A DNA stretch of 64,000 bases from Sedimentibacter sp. MB35-C1 (GTDB taxonomy: Bacteria > Bacillota > Clostridia > Tissierellales > Sedimentibacteraceae), in the NCBI RefSeq assembly GCF_030913635.1, contig NZ_CP133188.1, positions 2,294,001-2,358,000 on the forward strand, in the 5' to 3' direction. The position numbers and the translations under genes were made by a program. Each line of letters begins with the position of its first letter. The first letter of the stretch is position 1. Under the pieces are notes generated by a model that was not told the DNA's origin, searched no databases, and worked only from the letters and a program-made list of their open reading frames with translations. This document shows, piece after piece, positions 9,734-18,447 of this stretch.

Positions 9734-9752
9734 ATTATAAAAGGGGGATTGT

Positions 9753-9989
9753 ATGATGAAATTAAGCGAATTGTACAGCAAAGAAATAATCAATATTGAT
9801 ACAGGCGAAAACTTGGGAATATTTGGTGACTGTGATTTGGTTATTGAAGAAAAAACCGGAGAAATTATAAGCTTTATTTCCGGTAATAACTCACATTTTA
9901 ATATTTTTAAAGAACCGAAGAAAAAAGAAGTATTGTGGAAGAATATTAAAAAAATAGGCAGCGATATGATAATAATTGAAAATGATTAA
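9753..9989 (+). CDS. ymxH: YlmC/YmxH-family PRC-barrel protein (sporulation-associated)
   Basis: A 78-residue protein with the family start KLSELYSKEIINIDTGENLG and the barrel strands GDCDLVIEEKTGEIISF. YlmC/YmxH proteins are small PRC-barrel proteins of spore formers with no defined biochemical role. Two Met codons (9753, 9756) follow AAGGGGG. It is in the position of ymxH next to mlpA in B. subtilis, which supports the assignment. Confidence 0.88.
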   Translation: MMKLSELYSKEIINIDTGENLGIFGDCDLVIEEKTGEIISFISGNNSHFNIFKEPKKKEVLWKNIKKIGSDMIIIEND

Positions 9990-10025
9990 TTGCTTATTAT
10001 GTATAAAAAAAGCAAAACTCCAAAG

Positions 10026-10055
10026 AATAATCAGGAATATAACCTGATTATTTTT
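10026..10055 (+). terminator. Terminator between YlmC and TepA-like genes
   Basis: AATAATCAGG (10026-10035) pairs perfectly with CCTGATTATT (10043-10052), then TTT. It ends just before the ribosome site of the next gene, so it could also affect its translation. Confidence 0.75.
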
Positions 10056-10069
10056 ATGTGGAGGCTCAA

Positions 10070-10954
10070 ATGGAAAATAACAATCAGAATATTAATAATA
10101 TGCTTCAGCAGTCATTTAATAACATAGACACAAAAAGAGTTAATAAAAACAGTCAAAACAATAATATGCCAGAGATTCGTATGAATGGGAATAATGAGAA
10201 ACAGAACTTTAGCAGCGATTCTGAACCGATTAATCCGTTTCTTTTTAGCGGAAATGAAAATAATAAAAATGAAGATAATTCTGATCAGCCCATAGAAAAC
10301 GTAAAGCAAGTTGGCAGCATAACAGATATCAGCCCAGTTAAGGACATTTGCTTCATAAGCATAATCGGAGAGATTGAGGGGCATACATCTCTTCCGCCTC
10401 AAAGCAAGACTACTAAGTATGAACATATAATTCCTATGATTATAGGAGCGGAAATGGATCCTCAAATTAAAGGGGTGCTGATGCTGATTAATACGATGGG
10501 AGGAGATGTTGAGGCAGGCTTGGCTATTTCAGAACTGGTATCAAGCATAACAAAACCGACAGTATCACTCGTCCTTGGAGGCGGCCATTCAATAGGTACG
10601 GCACTTGCTGTATCAACTAATTATTCATTTATTGCTCCTACAGGAACTATGACAATACATCCTATAAGAACAAATGGATTTGTGATAGGCGTTCCACAGA
10701 CATTTAGATATTTTCAAAAAATGCAGGAAAGGATTACAAACTTTATAGTTAATAATTCAAATGTAGACAGAAAGGCACTTTTGGATTGTATGTATGATAC
10801 CGACGAAATTGCTAATGATGTAGGTACAGTTCTCAATGCTGAAGAGGTTTGTCAGATAGGGTTGATAGACGAGATAGGAGGATTCAGTTCCTCTATGAAT
10901 AAGCTGAGAGACTTGATAGGAAATATGAATAATAACGACCAGGATTGTTCATAA
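10070..10954 (+). CDS. tepA: ClpP-family serine protease, TepA/YmfB-like
   Basis: The 294-residue protein has a low-complexity Asn-rich N-terminal region (about 85 residues) and then a ClpP/crotonase-fold domain. The family oxyanion and substrate strand is visible (LINTMGGDVEAGLAISE), followed by the nucleophile region LGGGHSIGTALA (Ser in GHSIG) and the His-containing IHPIRTNG. Start ATG 10070 is used because the GTG at 10058 is part of the ribosome site GTGGAGG. In B. subtilis, TepA lies upstream of spoIIIE, as here, and has been linked to protein export or signal-peptide degradation; its role here is inferred. Confidence 0.88.
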   Translation: MENNNQNINNMLQQSFNNIDTKRVNKNSQNNNMPEIRMNGNNEKQNFSSDSEPINPFLFSGNENNKNEDNSDQPIENVKQVGSITDISPVKDICFISIIGEIEGHTSLPPQSKTTKYEHIIPMIIGAEMDPQIKGVLMLINTMGGDVEAGLAISELVSSITKPTVSLVLGGGHSIGTALAVSTNYSFIAPTGTMTIHPIRTNGFVIGVPQTFRYFQKMQERITNFIVNNSNVDRKALLDCMYDTDEIANDVGTVLNAEEVCQIGLIDEIGGFSSSMNKLRDLIGNMNNNDQDCS

Positions 10955-10966
10955 TTAAATAAAAGA

Positions 10967-10996
10967 TTGCAGTTAAACAATATATTATGATATAAT
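10967..10996 (+). promoter_or_regulatory. Predicted promoter of the FtsK/SpoIIIE gene
   Basis: TTGCAG at 10967-10972, 18-base spacer, TATAAT at 10991-10996. Confidence 0.55.
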
Positions 10997-11031
10997 AAAA
11001 TTTAGAAAAAACAGGGGGACGCTGTATTAAA

Positions 11032-13416
11032 ATGGCAAAGATACAAAGTGAAAATAAAACAAAAAAAGCAACTCCAAGGAAAAAGAGTACAAGCTCAAAT
11101 ACAAAATCAAAAAAAAGCAGTAACAACAGCAATGAGCTGTTAAAAAAAGAAATAACAGCAATTTTTACAGTTGCATTTGCTGTGTTTTTAATAGTGGTTA
11201 CCATAAAAGAAAATCAGACAGGGATAATAGGAAAATCAATTAATACCTTCATTCATTCAGCTTTTGGAAAAGGAGCTGACGTATTGCCGTATTTTATATT
11301 GGTAATCGGTATGATGAGACTTTTGAATATAATCGTATTCGGAAACAGCAACCAAGTAGCGGCTATAATCGGGTTTTTTATATGCTTAATTATGTATTCG
11401 GCTTTGCAGGATATAGAAACATTAAAAGAAAGTGATTCTATAAGAAGCTTAATAAAAGTATCTTCTGAAACAGGCCTTTTGAAACAAGGCGGTGGAATTA
11501 TAGGAAATATTCTTACATACATATTTTTAAAACTTGTTGGAAGAAACGGGACATACATAGTGCTAGGAGCTTTAGTGTTCTCTAATTTTATTCTTCTTAC
11601 TAATCAGAGCGTTATTGGGATATGCAAAATAATTACAGATTATTTTAAAAGGTTTTTTAAGGCTATACATAATTTTATATTTATTACTGAGCCGCAAGAC
11701 GACCCTAAATCCAAGGCCAGAATTCCGGAGCCTCATGATGGATCGGAAGAAAATATAAAAATATTCGATTATATGAATCCTCATGAAAACAATAAAAAAG
11801 CTGAAATTACACAACTGAAGATAGACGATGTCAAAAAAGCTGAAATGCCAGCTAAGGAGAATGTAAAAGAAAAAGAAAAAATTGAGCATGATGATGCTAA
11901 AGATAAAGAAGTAAAAAGAGGAAAGAATAATTCTAAATTTGAATCTAAAGAAATTACAGATGATATAATTAATATTGCAGGTATAAAGGCTGACAATTAT
12001 AAACAACCGTCAACAACGCTTTTAGATTCTGTCCCTCAGCATTCAAGAGGGTACAAAGATGACTTGAAAAAAGACGGAGAAAAACTTATTGAAACATTGA
12101 GCAACTTTAATATTCCGTGCAACATTCTTCAAATCAATAAAGGGCCTACCATTACAAGGTATGAAATTCAGCCGGCTCCAGGTATTAAAGTAAGCCGCAT
12201 AACGGGGCTGTCAAATGACATAGCACTGGCTCTTGCCACGTCTGATATTCGTATGGAAGCTCCAATACCAGGTAAATCTGCAATAGGAATAGAAGTGCCC
12301 AATAAAAGCAAGACAAGTGTGTATTTGAGAAGCTTAATAGAATCCAAAGAATATAAATCTATTGGTACAAATATTCCGTTCGCATTGGGAAAGGATATTG
12401 CAGGCAAGAATATAATTGCGTCCATTGATAAAATGCCTCACCTTTTGATTGCAGGAGCTACAGGTTCAGGAAAAAGTGTATGCATCAATTCTCTCATTAT
12501 GAGTATACTTTTCAGGGCAAAACCTGATGAAGTCAAACTTATACTTGTTGACCCGAAGGTTGTGGAGCTGAGCATTTACAACGGTTTGCCGCATCTTCTT
12601 ATTCCGGTTGTTACCGATCCGAGAAAAGCTGCAAACGCGCTGAACTGGGCTGTATCAGAAATGACAAATAGATACAAGATTTTTGCACAAAACAGTGTGA
12701 GAGATCTCGAGTCATATAATGAAAAGATGGTCAAGGAAGATAATGAAAAAATGCCTCAAATAGTAATTATTATCGACGAACTTGCAGATCTTATGACAGT
12801 TGCTTCATCTGAGGTTGAAGAATATATTACACGTATTGCTCAGCTTGCAAGAGCATGCGGCATGCACTTGGTAATTGCAACTCAGAGACCGTCTGTGGAT
12901 GTTATCACAGGTGTAATAAAAGCAAATATTCCTTCAAGGATAGCATTTGCCGTTTCTTCGCATATAGATTCAAGAACAATATTGGATACCGGAGGTGCTG
13001 AGAAACTTTTAGGAAAAGGAGATATGCTTTATCATCCTATAGGCCTTCCAAAACCTATACGAATCCAAGGAACTTTTATTTCTGATGACGAAATAAAAAG
13101 AGTGGTAGATGATATCAAGGCTCAGCAGATTCAAATTAAAACAGGAAAACAAAATGAGATAATAAATGAAATAGAAAAAACACCGGAACAGGATGAGGAC
13201 GTAGATGAACTTTTAGAGCAGGCAGTGGAGTTGGTCGTAAATGATGGCCAGGCTTCAGCTTCATATATACAAAGAAAATTCAAAGTAGGCTATGCCAGAG
13301 CTGCAAGAATAATTGATCAGCTTGAACAAAGAGGTATAGTTGGACCTCATGAAGGCAGCAAGCCAAGAAAAGTGCTTGTAACAGTAGAAGAACTAGAAGA
13401 AATGAGAGGAAATTAA
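11032..13416 (+). CDS. ftsK: DNA translocase FtsK/SpoIIIE
   Basis: The 794-residue membrane motor pumps DNA through the septum during division or into the forespore. The N-terminus is basic and low-complexity, followed by about four membrane segments (residues ~40-200), a charged linker, then the alpha/beta motor domain (Walker A GATGSGKSV, Walker B IVIIIDELADLM) and the C-terminal gamma winged-helix DNA-reading domain (SASYIQRKFKVGYARAARI). The GGGGG ribosome site is 13 bases upstream of ATG, unusually far. The stop overlaps the start of rimO (TAATG). Whether it is the SpoIIIE or vegetative FtsK paralogue cannot be decided here. Confidence 0.95.
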   Translation: MAKIQSENKTKKATPRKKSTSSNTKSKKSSNNSNELLKKEITAIFTVAFAVFLIVVTIKENQTGIIGKSINTFIHSAFGKGADVLPYFILVIGMMRLLNIIVFGNSNQVAAIIGFFICLIMYSALQDIETLKESDSIRSLIKVSSETGLLKQGGGIIGNILTYIFLKLVGRNGTYIVLGALVFSNFILLTNQSVIGICKIITDYFKRFFKAIHNFIFITEPQDDPKSKARIPEPHDGSEENIKIFDYMNPHENNKKAEITQLKIDDVKKAEMPAKENVKEKEKIEHDDAKDKEVKRGKNNSKFESKEITDDIINIAGIKADNYKQPSTTLLDSVPQHSRGYKDDLKKDGEKLIETLSNFNIPCNILQINKGPTITRYEIQPAPGIKVSRITGLSNDIALALATSDIRMEAPIPGKSAIGIEVPNKSKTSVYLRSLIESKEYKSIGTNIPFALGKDIAGKNIIASIDKMPHLLIAGATGSGKSVCINSLIMSILFRAKPDEVKLILVDPKVVELSIYNGLPHLLIPVVTDPRKAANALNWAVSEMTNRYKIFAQNSVRDLESYNEKMVKEDNEKMPQIVIIIDELADLMTVASSEVEEYITRIAQLARACGMHLVIATQRPSVDVITGVIKANIPSRIAFAVSSHIDSRTILDTGGAEKLLGKGDMLYHPIGLPKPIRIQGTFISDDEIKRVVDDIKAQQIQIKTGKQNEIINEIEKTPEQDEDVDELLEQAVELVVNDGQASASYIQRKFKVGYARAARIIDQLEQRGIVGPHEGSKPRKVLVTVEELEEMRGN

Positions 13417-14753
13417 TGAAAAAAATATACATGCATTCCCTTGGATGTTCCAAAAATCTTGTTGATTCGGAACACATGATAGGAATATTAAAAAATAAAG
13501 GGTTTGAGACAACAGATTATGCTGACAAAGCCGATTACATCATAATAAATACATGTTCGTTTATAGAGGACGCTCAGCAGGAATCGGTGGATGCTATTCT
13601 TTCAGCTGCGGAAATTAAAAACAGTTGTAATAAAAAACCAAAGATTATAGTAACAGGATGTCTGGCTCAAAGATTTGGAAGCGAGCTTGCAGATGAAATG
13701 CCGGAAGTCGATATTATTATCGGGACATCAGGTTTTGAAAAGATAAATGATTATATTGAAAAATATGAAAGCAGCAATAGAACTGTGGTTGATACTGAAA
13801 TGCGCCAGGTTGACGATGAAAATCTCCCTAGGAATACTTTGACAGAGAGTTGGTATGCATACCTGAAAATTGCAGAGGGTTGCAGCAACCATTGCACATA
13901 TTGTATTATTCCAAAATTAAGAGGACCATATAAGAGCAGGAAGATAGAAAAAATTGTCGAGGATGCAAGCCAATTGGCAAAGAACGGAGCAAAAGAAATA
14001 ATAATAATTGCTCAGGATACCAGCAAGTATGGAATTGATCTTTACGGAGAAAGAAAGCTTCATGAGGTAGTGCAAAAAGTTTCGGAATTGGAAGGTGTGG
14101 AATGGGTAAGAATACATTATCTGTACCCTGAAGATATATATGATGAGCTTATAAATGAATTTAAACACAATGACAAGCTGCTAAAATATTTTGACATACC
14201 ACTGCAACACATAGATGATAGAATATTAAAGAGAATGAACCGAAACACAAATGAAAAGCAAATAACAGATTTGATTAAAAAAATCAGAAGAGAAGTTCCA
14301 GGAGCTGTAATAAGGACATCGCTAATAACAGGATTCCCCGGTGAGACACAGCAAGAGCATGAAAAATTGATGAAATTCCTGAATGAATACAAGCTTGATC
14401 GTGTGGGAATATTTAAGTATTCTAGAGAAGAAGACACTCCGTCATACAAGTTGCCAGATCAGATCGATGAGGAAGTCAAAGAACAAAGATATAATGAGTT
14501 AATGGAATTACAGCAAGGAATTTCTTATGAAAACAACCTGGAGAAAATAGGCGGCGTTTATGATGTTCTTATAGAAGAGAAGGATGCTGAAAACATATGG
14601 GTCGGAAGGACATACATGGATTCAATAGATATAGACGGCTGTGTCTACGTGACATCTGATAAGGATTTGGAAGTGGGAAGTATTTATAAAGTAAAAATAA
14701 ATGATGTGTTAGAATATGATATGATGGGAGATGTTGTATATGAATTGGTTTAG
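13416..14753 (+). CDS. rimO: Ribosomal protein S12 methylthiotransferase
   Basis: RimO is a radical-SAM enzyme that methylthiolates Asp88 of ribosomal protein S12. The three N-terminal cluster cysteines are in SLGCSKNLVDSE, INTCSFIEDA and VTGCLAQRFG; the radical-SAM motif is CSNHCTYCIIPKLRG; a TRAM domain closes the protein. The S12-type sequence SLGCSKNLVDSE separates it from MiaB, present elsewhere in the window. It starts on the stop of ftsK and its end overlaps the pgsA start. Confidence 0.96.
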   Translation: MKKIYMHSLGCSKNLVDSEHMIGILKNKGFETTDYADKADYIIINTCSFIEDAQQESVDAILSAAEIKNSCNKKPKIIVTGCLAQRFGSELADEMPEVDIIIGTSGFEKINDYIEKYESSNRTVVDTEMRQVDDENLPRNTLTESWYAYLKIAEGCSNHCTYCIIPKLRGPYKSRKIEKIVEDASQLAKNGAKEIIIIAQDTSKYGIDLYGERKLHEVVQKVSELEGVEWVRIHYLYPEDIYDELINEFKHNDKLLKYFDIPLQHIDDRILKRMNRNTNEKQITDLIKKIRREVPGAVIRTSLITGFPGETQQEHEKLMKFLNEYKLDRVGIFKYSREEDTPSYKLPDQIDEEVKEQRYNELMELQQGISYENNLEKIGGVYDVLIEEKDAENIWVGRTYMDSIDIDGCVYVTSDKDLEVGSIYKVKINDVLEYDMMGDVVYELV

Positions 14754-15291
14754 ACAAATGAACCTTCCGAATAAGCTTACTGTTATAAGAGTATTGGCAA
14801 TTCCATTGTTTTTAATATTTTTATATATAAGCAAAGGAATATTCAGGTTTTTGCCGCTTTTAATTTTTGTTGCTGCGGCAATAACAGATGCTGTTGACGG
14901 GTATATAGCAAGGAGGGATAATCTGGTTACAGATTTTGGTAAATTTATGGACCCTCTTGCCGATAAGCTTCTCACTGCTTCTGCATTTATAGCTTTTGTT
15001 CAAATTGATTATTTAAGCGCATGGGTTGTTGTTATAATTATTTCGAGAGAATTTTTAATATCCGGATTTCGAACTTTGGCGGCTTCAAAAGGAATAACAA
15101 TTGCGGCAAATCCATGGGGTAAAATTAAAACGGTATTCCAAATGGTACTTATCGTAGTAATATTGCTGAATTATACGGGATATGCAGGGTTTACATCACC
15201 ATGGATAACACCTCTTGTGGTCATAGTAGTTCTTTTGACCGTAGTATCAGGAGCAACATATATTTATGAGAATATTGAAGCATTAAAATAA
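14740..15291 (+). CDS. pgsA: CDP-diacylglycerol-glycerol-3-phosphate 3-phosphatidyltransferase
   Basis: PgsA makes phosphatidylglycerophosphate, the committed step to phosphatidylglycerol, in the membrane. The CDP-alcohol phosphotransferase motif is complete: DAVDGYIARR followed by GKFMDPLADKL. About four or five hydrophobic segments follow the N-terminal LPNKLTVIRVLAIP. The start at ATG 14740 is preferred over 14731 because GGGAG at 14726-14730 is then 9 bases upstream; it overlaps rimO by 14 bases. Length (183) is normal. Confidence 0.95.
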   Translation: MNWFRQMNLPNKLTVIRVLAIPLFLIFLYISKGIFRFLPLLIFVAAAITDAVDGYIARRDNLVTDFGKFMDPLADKLLTASAFIAFVQIDYLSAWVVVIIISREFLISGFRTLAASKGITIAANPWGKIKTVFQMVLIVVILLNYTGYAGFTSPWITPLVVIVVLLTVVSGATYIYENIEALK

Positions 15292-15306
15292 TTGAAGTAT
15301 TAAAAT

Positions 15307-15342
15307 AAAACCTGTTTTCAGAAATTGAAGGCAGGTTTTTTA
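15307..15342 (+). terminator. Terminator of the rimO-pgsA unit
   Basis: AAAACCTG (15307-15314) pairs with CAGGTTTT (15332-15339), extended by TTTC/GAAG inside, then a T run. It closes the long core operon. Confidence 0.8.
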
Positions 15343-15448
15343 TTATGCTGAGTAACGCTTTAAATAAAAAAATTTTCATTTAATTTTGTTATTTTATAAA
15401 TTATTTTCATATGTACACTTATTTTCAAATTAAATAAATTTATCTGAA

Positions 15449-15477
15449 TTGTCTTATTTCTATCAGCAAGTTAAAAT
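15449..15477 (+). promoter_or_regulatory. Predicted promoter of the DUF5058/M20 operon
   Basis: TTGTCT at 15449-15454, 17-base spacer, TAAAAT at 15472-15477, 30 bases before the first gene. Confidence 0.55.
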
Positions 15478-15507
15478 AATATCAATTAAAAGAAAAGGAG
15501 CTACGAT

Positions 15508-16203
15508 ATGGATTACTTAAAAATGGCCAATAGCCTTCCGATGTGGATTGCTGCCGGCATTGCTGTGCTTTTGGTATTAATACAATCGATAATATTTGCT
15601 ACTAAATCTTTTGCAACCGGAAAAGAAATAGGAATTTCGGAAAGTGCAATGAAGGATGCTATGAAAAGCAGCTTCATCACTTCAATAGGACCGTCTATGG
15701 TAATTCTCACGGGGTTGTTATCTTTACTGGTAACAGTTGGAGGCCCGATGGCATGGATGAGACTGTCTTTCATAGGCTCGGTAATGTTTGAGCTAATGGC
15801 AGCAGGTTTCGGAACACAAGCTGCAGGAGTTGAAATGGGTGTAGATGCAATGACTGATGTTGCTTTTGCAAACGCTGTTTGGACAATGATTTTAGGTTCA
15901 ATAGGATGGATTGTTTTTTCAACGTTTACTGCAAATAAAATGGACAAAGTACAGCAGAAATTTTCAAAGGGCGACAAAGGCCTTATTACGATTGCATCTA
16001 CAGCGGCAATGCTTGGAGCTTTTGCATCGTTGAGCTCAAGTCATCTTGTGGCCATGAACAAAAATACCATTGCGTGCATAGCCGGAGGGCTCATAATGGC
16101 AATAATAGGGCCGCTTGGTGATAAGAAGAATATAAAATGGCTTAAAGAATGGACTTTGGCAATAGCGTTATTTGGCGGAATGATTGTGGCCGCAGTTATT
16201 TAA
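15508..16203 (+). CDS. DUF5058-like integral membrane protein, putative transporter component
   Basis: The 231-residue protein is almost entirely hydrophobic, with about six predicted membrane segments (starting at residues ~10, 55, 85, 120, 160, 205). The start MDYLKMANSLPMWIAAG and the motif KSSFITSIGPSMVILTGLLSLL look like the DUF5058 family of clostridial membrane proteins; this is from memory, not a search. It has the ribosome site AAAAGGAG and is 12 bases upstream of another membrane protein. Together with the following amidohydrolase and PucR regulator it may import or export a small amide or peptide. No transport activity is known to me. Confidence 0.75.
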   Translation: MDYLKMANSLPMWIAAGIAVLLVLIQSIIFATKSFATGKEIGISESAMKDAMKSSFITSIGPSMVILTGLLSLLVTVGGPMAWMRLSFIGSVMFELMAAGFGTQAAGVEMGVDAMTDVAFANAVWTMILGSIGWIVFSTFTANKMDKVQQKFSKGDKGLITIASTAAMLGAFASLSSSHLVAMNKNTIACIAGGLIMAIIGPLGDKKNIKWLKEWTLAIALFGGMIVAAVI

Positions 16204-16215
16204 AGGAGGTATGAA

Positions 16216-16917
16216 ATGGAAGAGACAAATAAAAGCAATGTATATGAAGGAAGTTATATAGCATATATAAACAAGTGGGGTAAAATAACAAATTGCCTGG
16301 GAATATTATTTTCGTTCGGGCCGGCGTTTGTATTAGCAGTTATATTTGATATAATGCCGCCTTCGAGTGCTATCATGACGGGATTTATATCAATAGCAGG
16401 TGCTGTAGGTGTACTTTGGTTTGTTGAGCCCGTTTCCTATTTTCCAATAATAGGTGTGGCGGGGACATACATGGCATTTATGTCAGGAAATATTTCAAAT
16501 CTTAGAATCCCATGCGCCGCTATAGCTCAAAAAATTGCAAATGTAGAACCGGGTACAAATGAAGGAGCAATTGTTGCAACGCTTGGGATGAGTGTATCTA
16601 TAATTGTTAACATTGTTATTCTAGCTGTTGGTGTGTTTGCCGGAAGCGCAATAATGACTGTTCTCCCCGAGTCGATAATAAATGCTTTGAACTATCTTCT
16701 GCCGTCTTTATTTGGAGCGATATTTGTGCAGTTTGCAATTAAAAAAATTAAACTTGCTCCTATCGCTATGGCATTAGGACTTGGGCTTACTTTGTCGGTT
16801 AATGCCGGGGTGTTTAGTTTTATCCCGGGAGGAAAACCCACATATCTTGTTACTCTTGGCTCGGTTTTCGGAACAATAATAATTGCATCGCTGCTATACA
16901 AAAAGAAATTAATATAA
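16216..16917 (+). CDS. Integral membrane protein, putative transporter partner
   Basis: A 233-residue protein with about six or seven hydrophobic segments after a short hydrophilic N-terminus (to about residue 28). Features are FGPAFVLAVIFDIMPPSSAIM, GVAGTYMAFMSGNISNLRIPCA, which resembles the re-entrant or substrate-contact loops of transporters, and a basic end YKKKLI. It starts 12 bases after the DUF5058-like gene with AAAGGAGG and is followed after 10 bases by the M20 enzyme, so the three are one operon. I recognise no characterised family. The two proteins probably form one complex. Confidence 0.7.
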   Translation: MEETNKSNVYEGSYIAYINKWGKITNCLGILFSFGPAFVLAVIFDIMPPSSAIMTGFISIAGAVGVLWFVEPVSYFPIIGVAGTYMAFMSGNISNLRIPCAAIAQKIANVEPGTNEGAIVATLGMSVSIIVNIVILAVGVFAGSAIMTVLPESIINALNYLLPSLFGAIFVQFAIKKIKLAPIAMALGLGLTLSVNAGVFSFIPGGKPTYLVTLGSVFGTIIIASLLYKKKLI

Positions 16918-16927
16918 GGAGTCTATA

Positions 16928-18298
16928 ATGAATAAACAAGAATTAATTGCAGAGGTAGAAAAGTTAAAGGATGTTATTACAGACGCAAGTATAAGCATTT
17001 GGAATAATCCTGAAATATCCGGAGAAGAAAAGTTTTCATCTGAACTTATAAAAAATATATTAAAAAATAATGAATTTAAAATTTATGATATAAACAACGT
17101 AGAGTATGCTTTTTATGCCGAGTATGGCCAAGGAAGCCCCGTAATAGCAATTATGGGAGAGTATGATGCATTGCCTGGTATGTCTCAGAAAAAAGATATT
17201 AAGCATAATCCTGTAATTGAAGGAGGCAACGGACATGGGTGCGGCCATAATCTTTTGGGAAGCGCTGCTATGGGAGCTGCACTAGCGCTAAAAAATTATA
17301 TAAAGCAAGATAATGTTAAAGGTACAATAAGATTCTATGGCTGTCCTGCTGAAGAAACATTGAATGGAAAAGTGGAAATGATACGAGAGAACGCATTTGA
17401 CGGATGTGATGTGGCATTAAGCTGGCATCCTATGAATGTAAATACTCCAATTTATAATTCATATCTTGCTAATAACTCTATAAAATTTAAATTCAATGGA
17501 ATATCGGCACATGCAGCAGCGGTTCCTCATCTTGGAAGAAGTGCTCTGGATGCTGTTGAGCTTATGAATACGGGTGCAAATTATATGAGGGAACATGTAA
17601 TTGATAAGGCAAGAATACATTACACCATTACTGATGCCGGAGGACCTCCTAATATAGTTCCGAAGGAAGCAGAATCATGGTATTTCATCAGAGCCCCACA
17701 TAGAAAGGATGTTACTGAAATCACCGATAGGCTTATAAAAATTTCTGAAGGAGCTGCTCTTATGACTGAAACAGAGGTAAGCCATAAATATGTTGCAGGA
17801 TGTTATGAAATGATGCCAAACAAGGTTTTGTTCGATCTTACGTATAAAAACATGCAAGAGATTTCGGGACCGGATTTTACTTTAGAAGAACTGCAGTTTG
17901 CTGATGAAATTCAAAAAACTGTAAGTGAGCACCAGGTTGAGGATGATCTAAACAACTACAAAATATTTAAAAAATATTCGATGCATAAGCATGTTGTTTC
18001 TAAAGAGGTAGCACAGGAGACGTATTTAACAGGTTCTTCAGACTCAGGGGATGTAAGCTGGATACTACCTATGAATTGCTTTCTGACAGCATGCTGGCCT
18101 TTGGGAATAAATCCTCATACGTGGCAGGCAACATCAATGGCGGGATCAGAGGTTGCGCAGAAAGGAATGTTGTACGCTTCAAAAGTCTTTGTGTCAATTG
18201 CATACGATCTGTTAAATGATAGCAGTCTTGTGGAAAGTGCGAAAAAAGAATTTTCTGACAAAACTAAAAATAATAAATATGTTCTGCCTTTAAAATAA
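16928..18298 (+). CDS. M20-family amidohydrolase (AbgB-like)
   Basis: The 456-residue enzyme has the metallopeptidase M20D layout: GEYDALPGMSQ, the metal-binding GHGCGHNLLGSAAMGAALA, the catalytic acidic pair CPAEETLNGK, SWHPMNVNTP, and a dimerisation domain (SAHAAAVPHLGRSALDAVE). The C-terminal metal region is NPHTWQATSMAGS. Close relatives are the AbgB subunit of p-aminobenzoyl-glutamate hydrolase and other cytosolic aminoacyl-amide hydrolases, so it likely cleaves an N-acyl or amide-linked amino acid. It is the third gene of an operon with two membrane proteins, which suggests hydrolysis of an imported substrate. No signal peptide. Confidence 0.88.
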   Translation: MNKQELIAEVEKLKDVITDASISIWNNPEISGEEKFSSELIKNILKNNEFKIYDINNVEYAFYAEYGQGSPVIAIMGEYDALPGMSQKKDIKHNPVIEGGNGHGCGHNLLGSAAMGAALALKNYIKQDNVKGTIRFYGCPAEETLNGKVEMIRENAFDGCDVALSWHPMNVNTPIYNSYLANNSIKFKFNGISAHAAAVPHLGRSALDAVELMNTGANYMREHVIDKARIHYTITDAGGPPNIVPKEAESWYFIRAPHRKDVTEITDRLIKISEGAALMTETEVSHKYVAGCYEMMPNKVLFDLTYKNMQEISGPDFTLEELQFADEIQKTVSEHQVEDDLNNYKIFKKYSMHKHVVSKEVAQETYLTGSSDSGDVSWILPMNCFLTACWPLGINPHTWQATSMAGSEVAQKGMLYASKVFVSIAYDLLNDSSLVESAKKEFSDKTKNNKYVLPLK

Positions 18299-18305
18299 TT
18301 TTATG

Positions 18306-18366
18306 AAAAGATGTTTCATTATGCGATGCGGTCTGTTTGCAGCATTCAATATTGAAACATCTTTTT
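18306..18366 (+). terminator. Terminator after the M20 gene
   Basis: AAAAGATGTTTCA (18306-18318) pairs with TGAAACATCTTTT (18353-18365) around a 34-base structured interior, ending in T. It separates the transport/hydrolase genes from the regulator. Confidence 0.8.
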
Positions 18367-18370
18367 ATAT

Positions 18371-18399
18371 TTGATTTTATTATAAAAAAAATATATAAT
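18371..18399 (+). promoter_or_regulatory. Predicted promoter of the PucR-type regulator gene
   Basis: TTGATT at 18371-18376, 17-base spacer, TATAAT at 18394-18399. Confidence 0.65.
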
Positions 18400-18447
18400 T
18401 TATATATATTTTAGAGGCGGTGATATTTTGGGATAACAGTTAGAGAA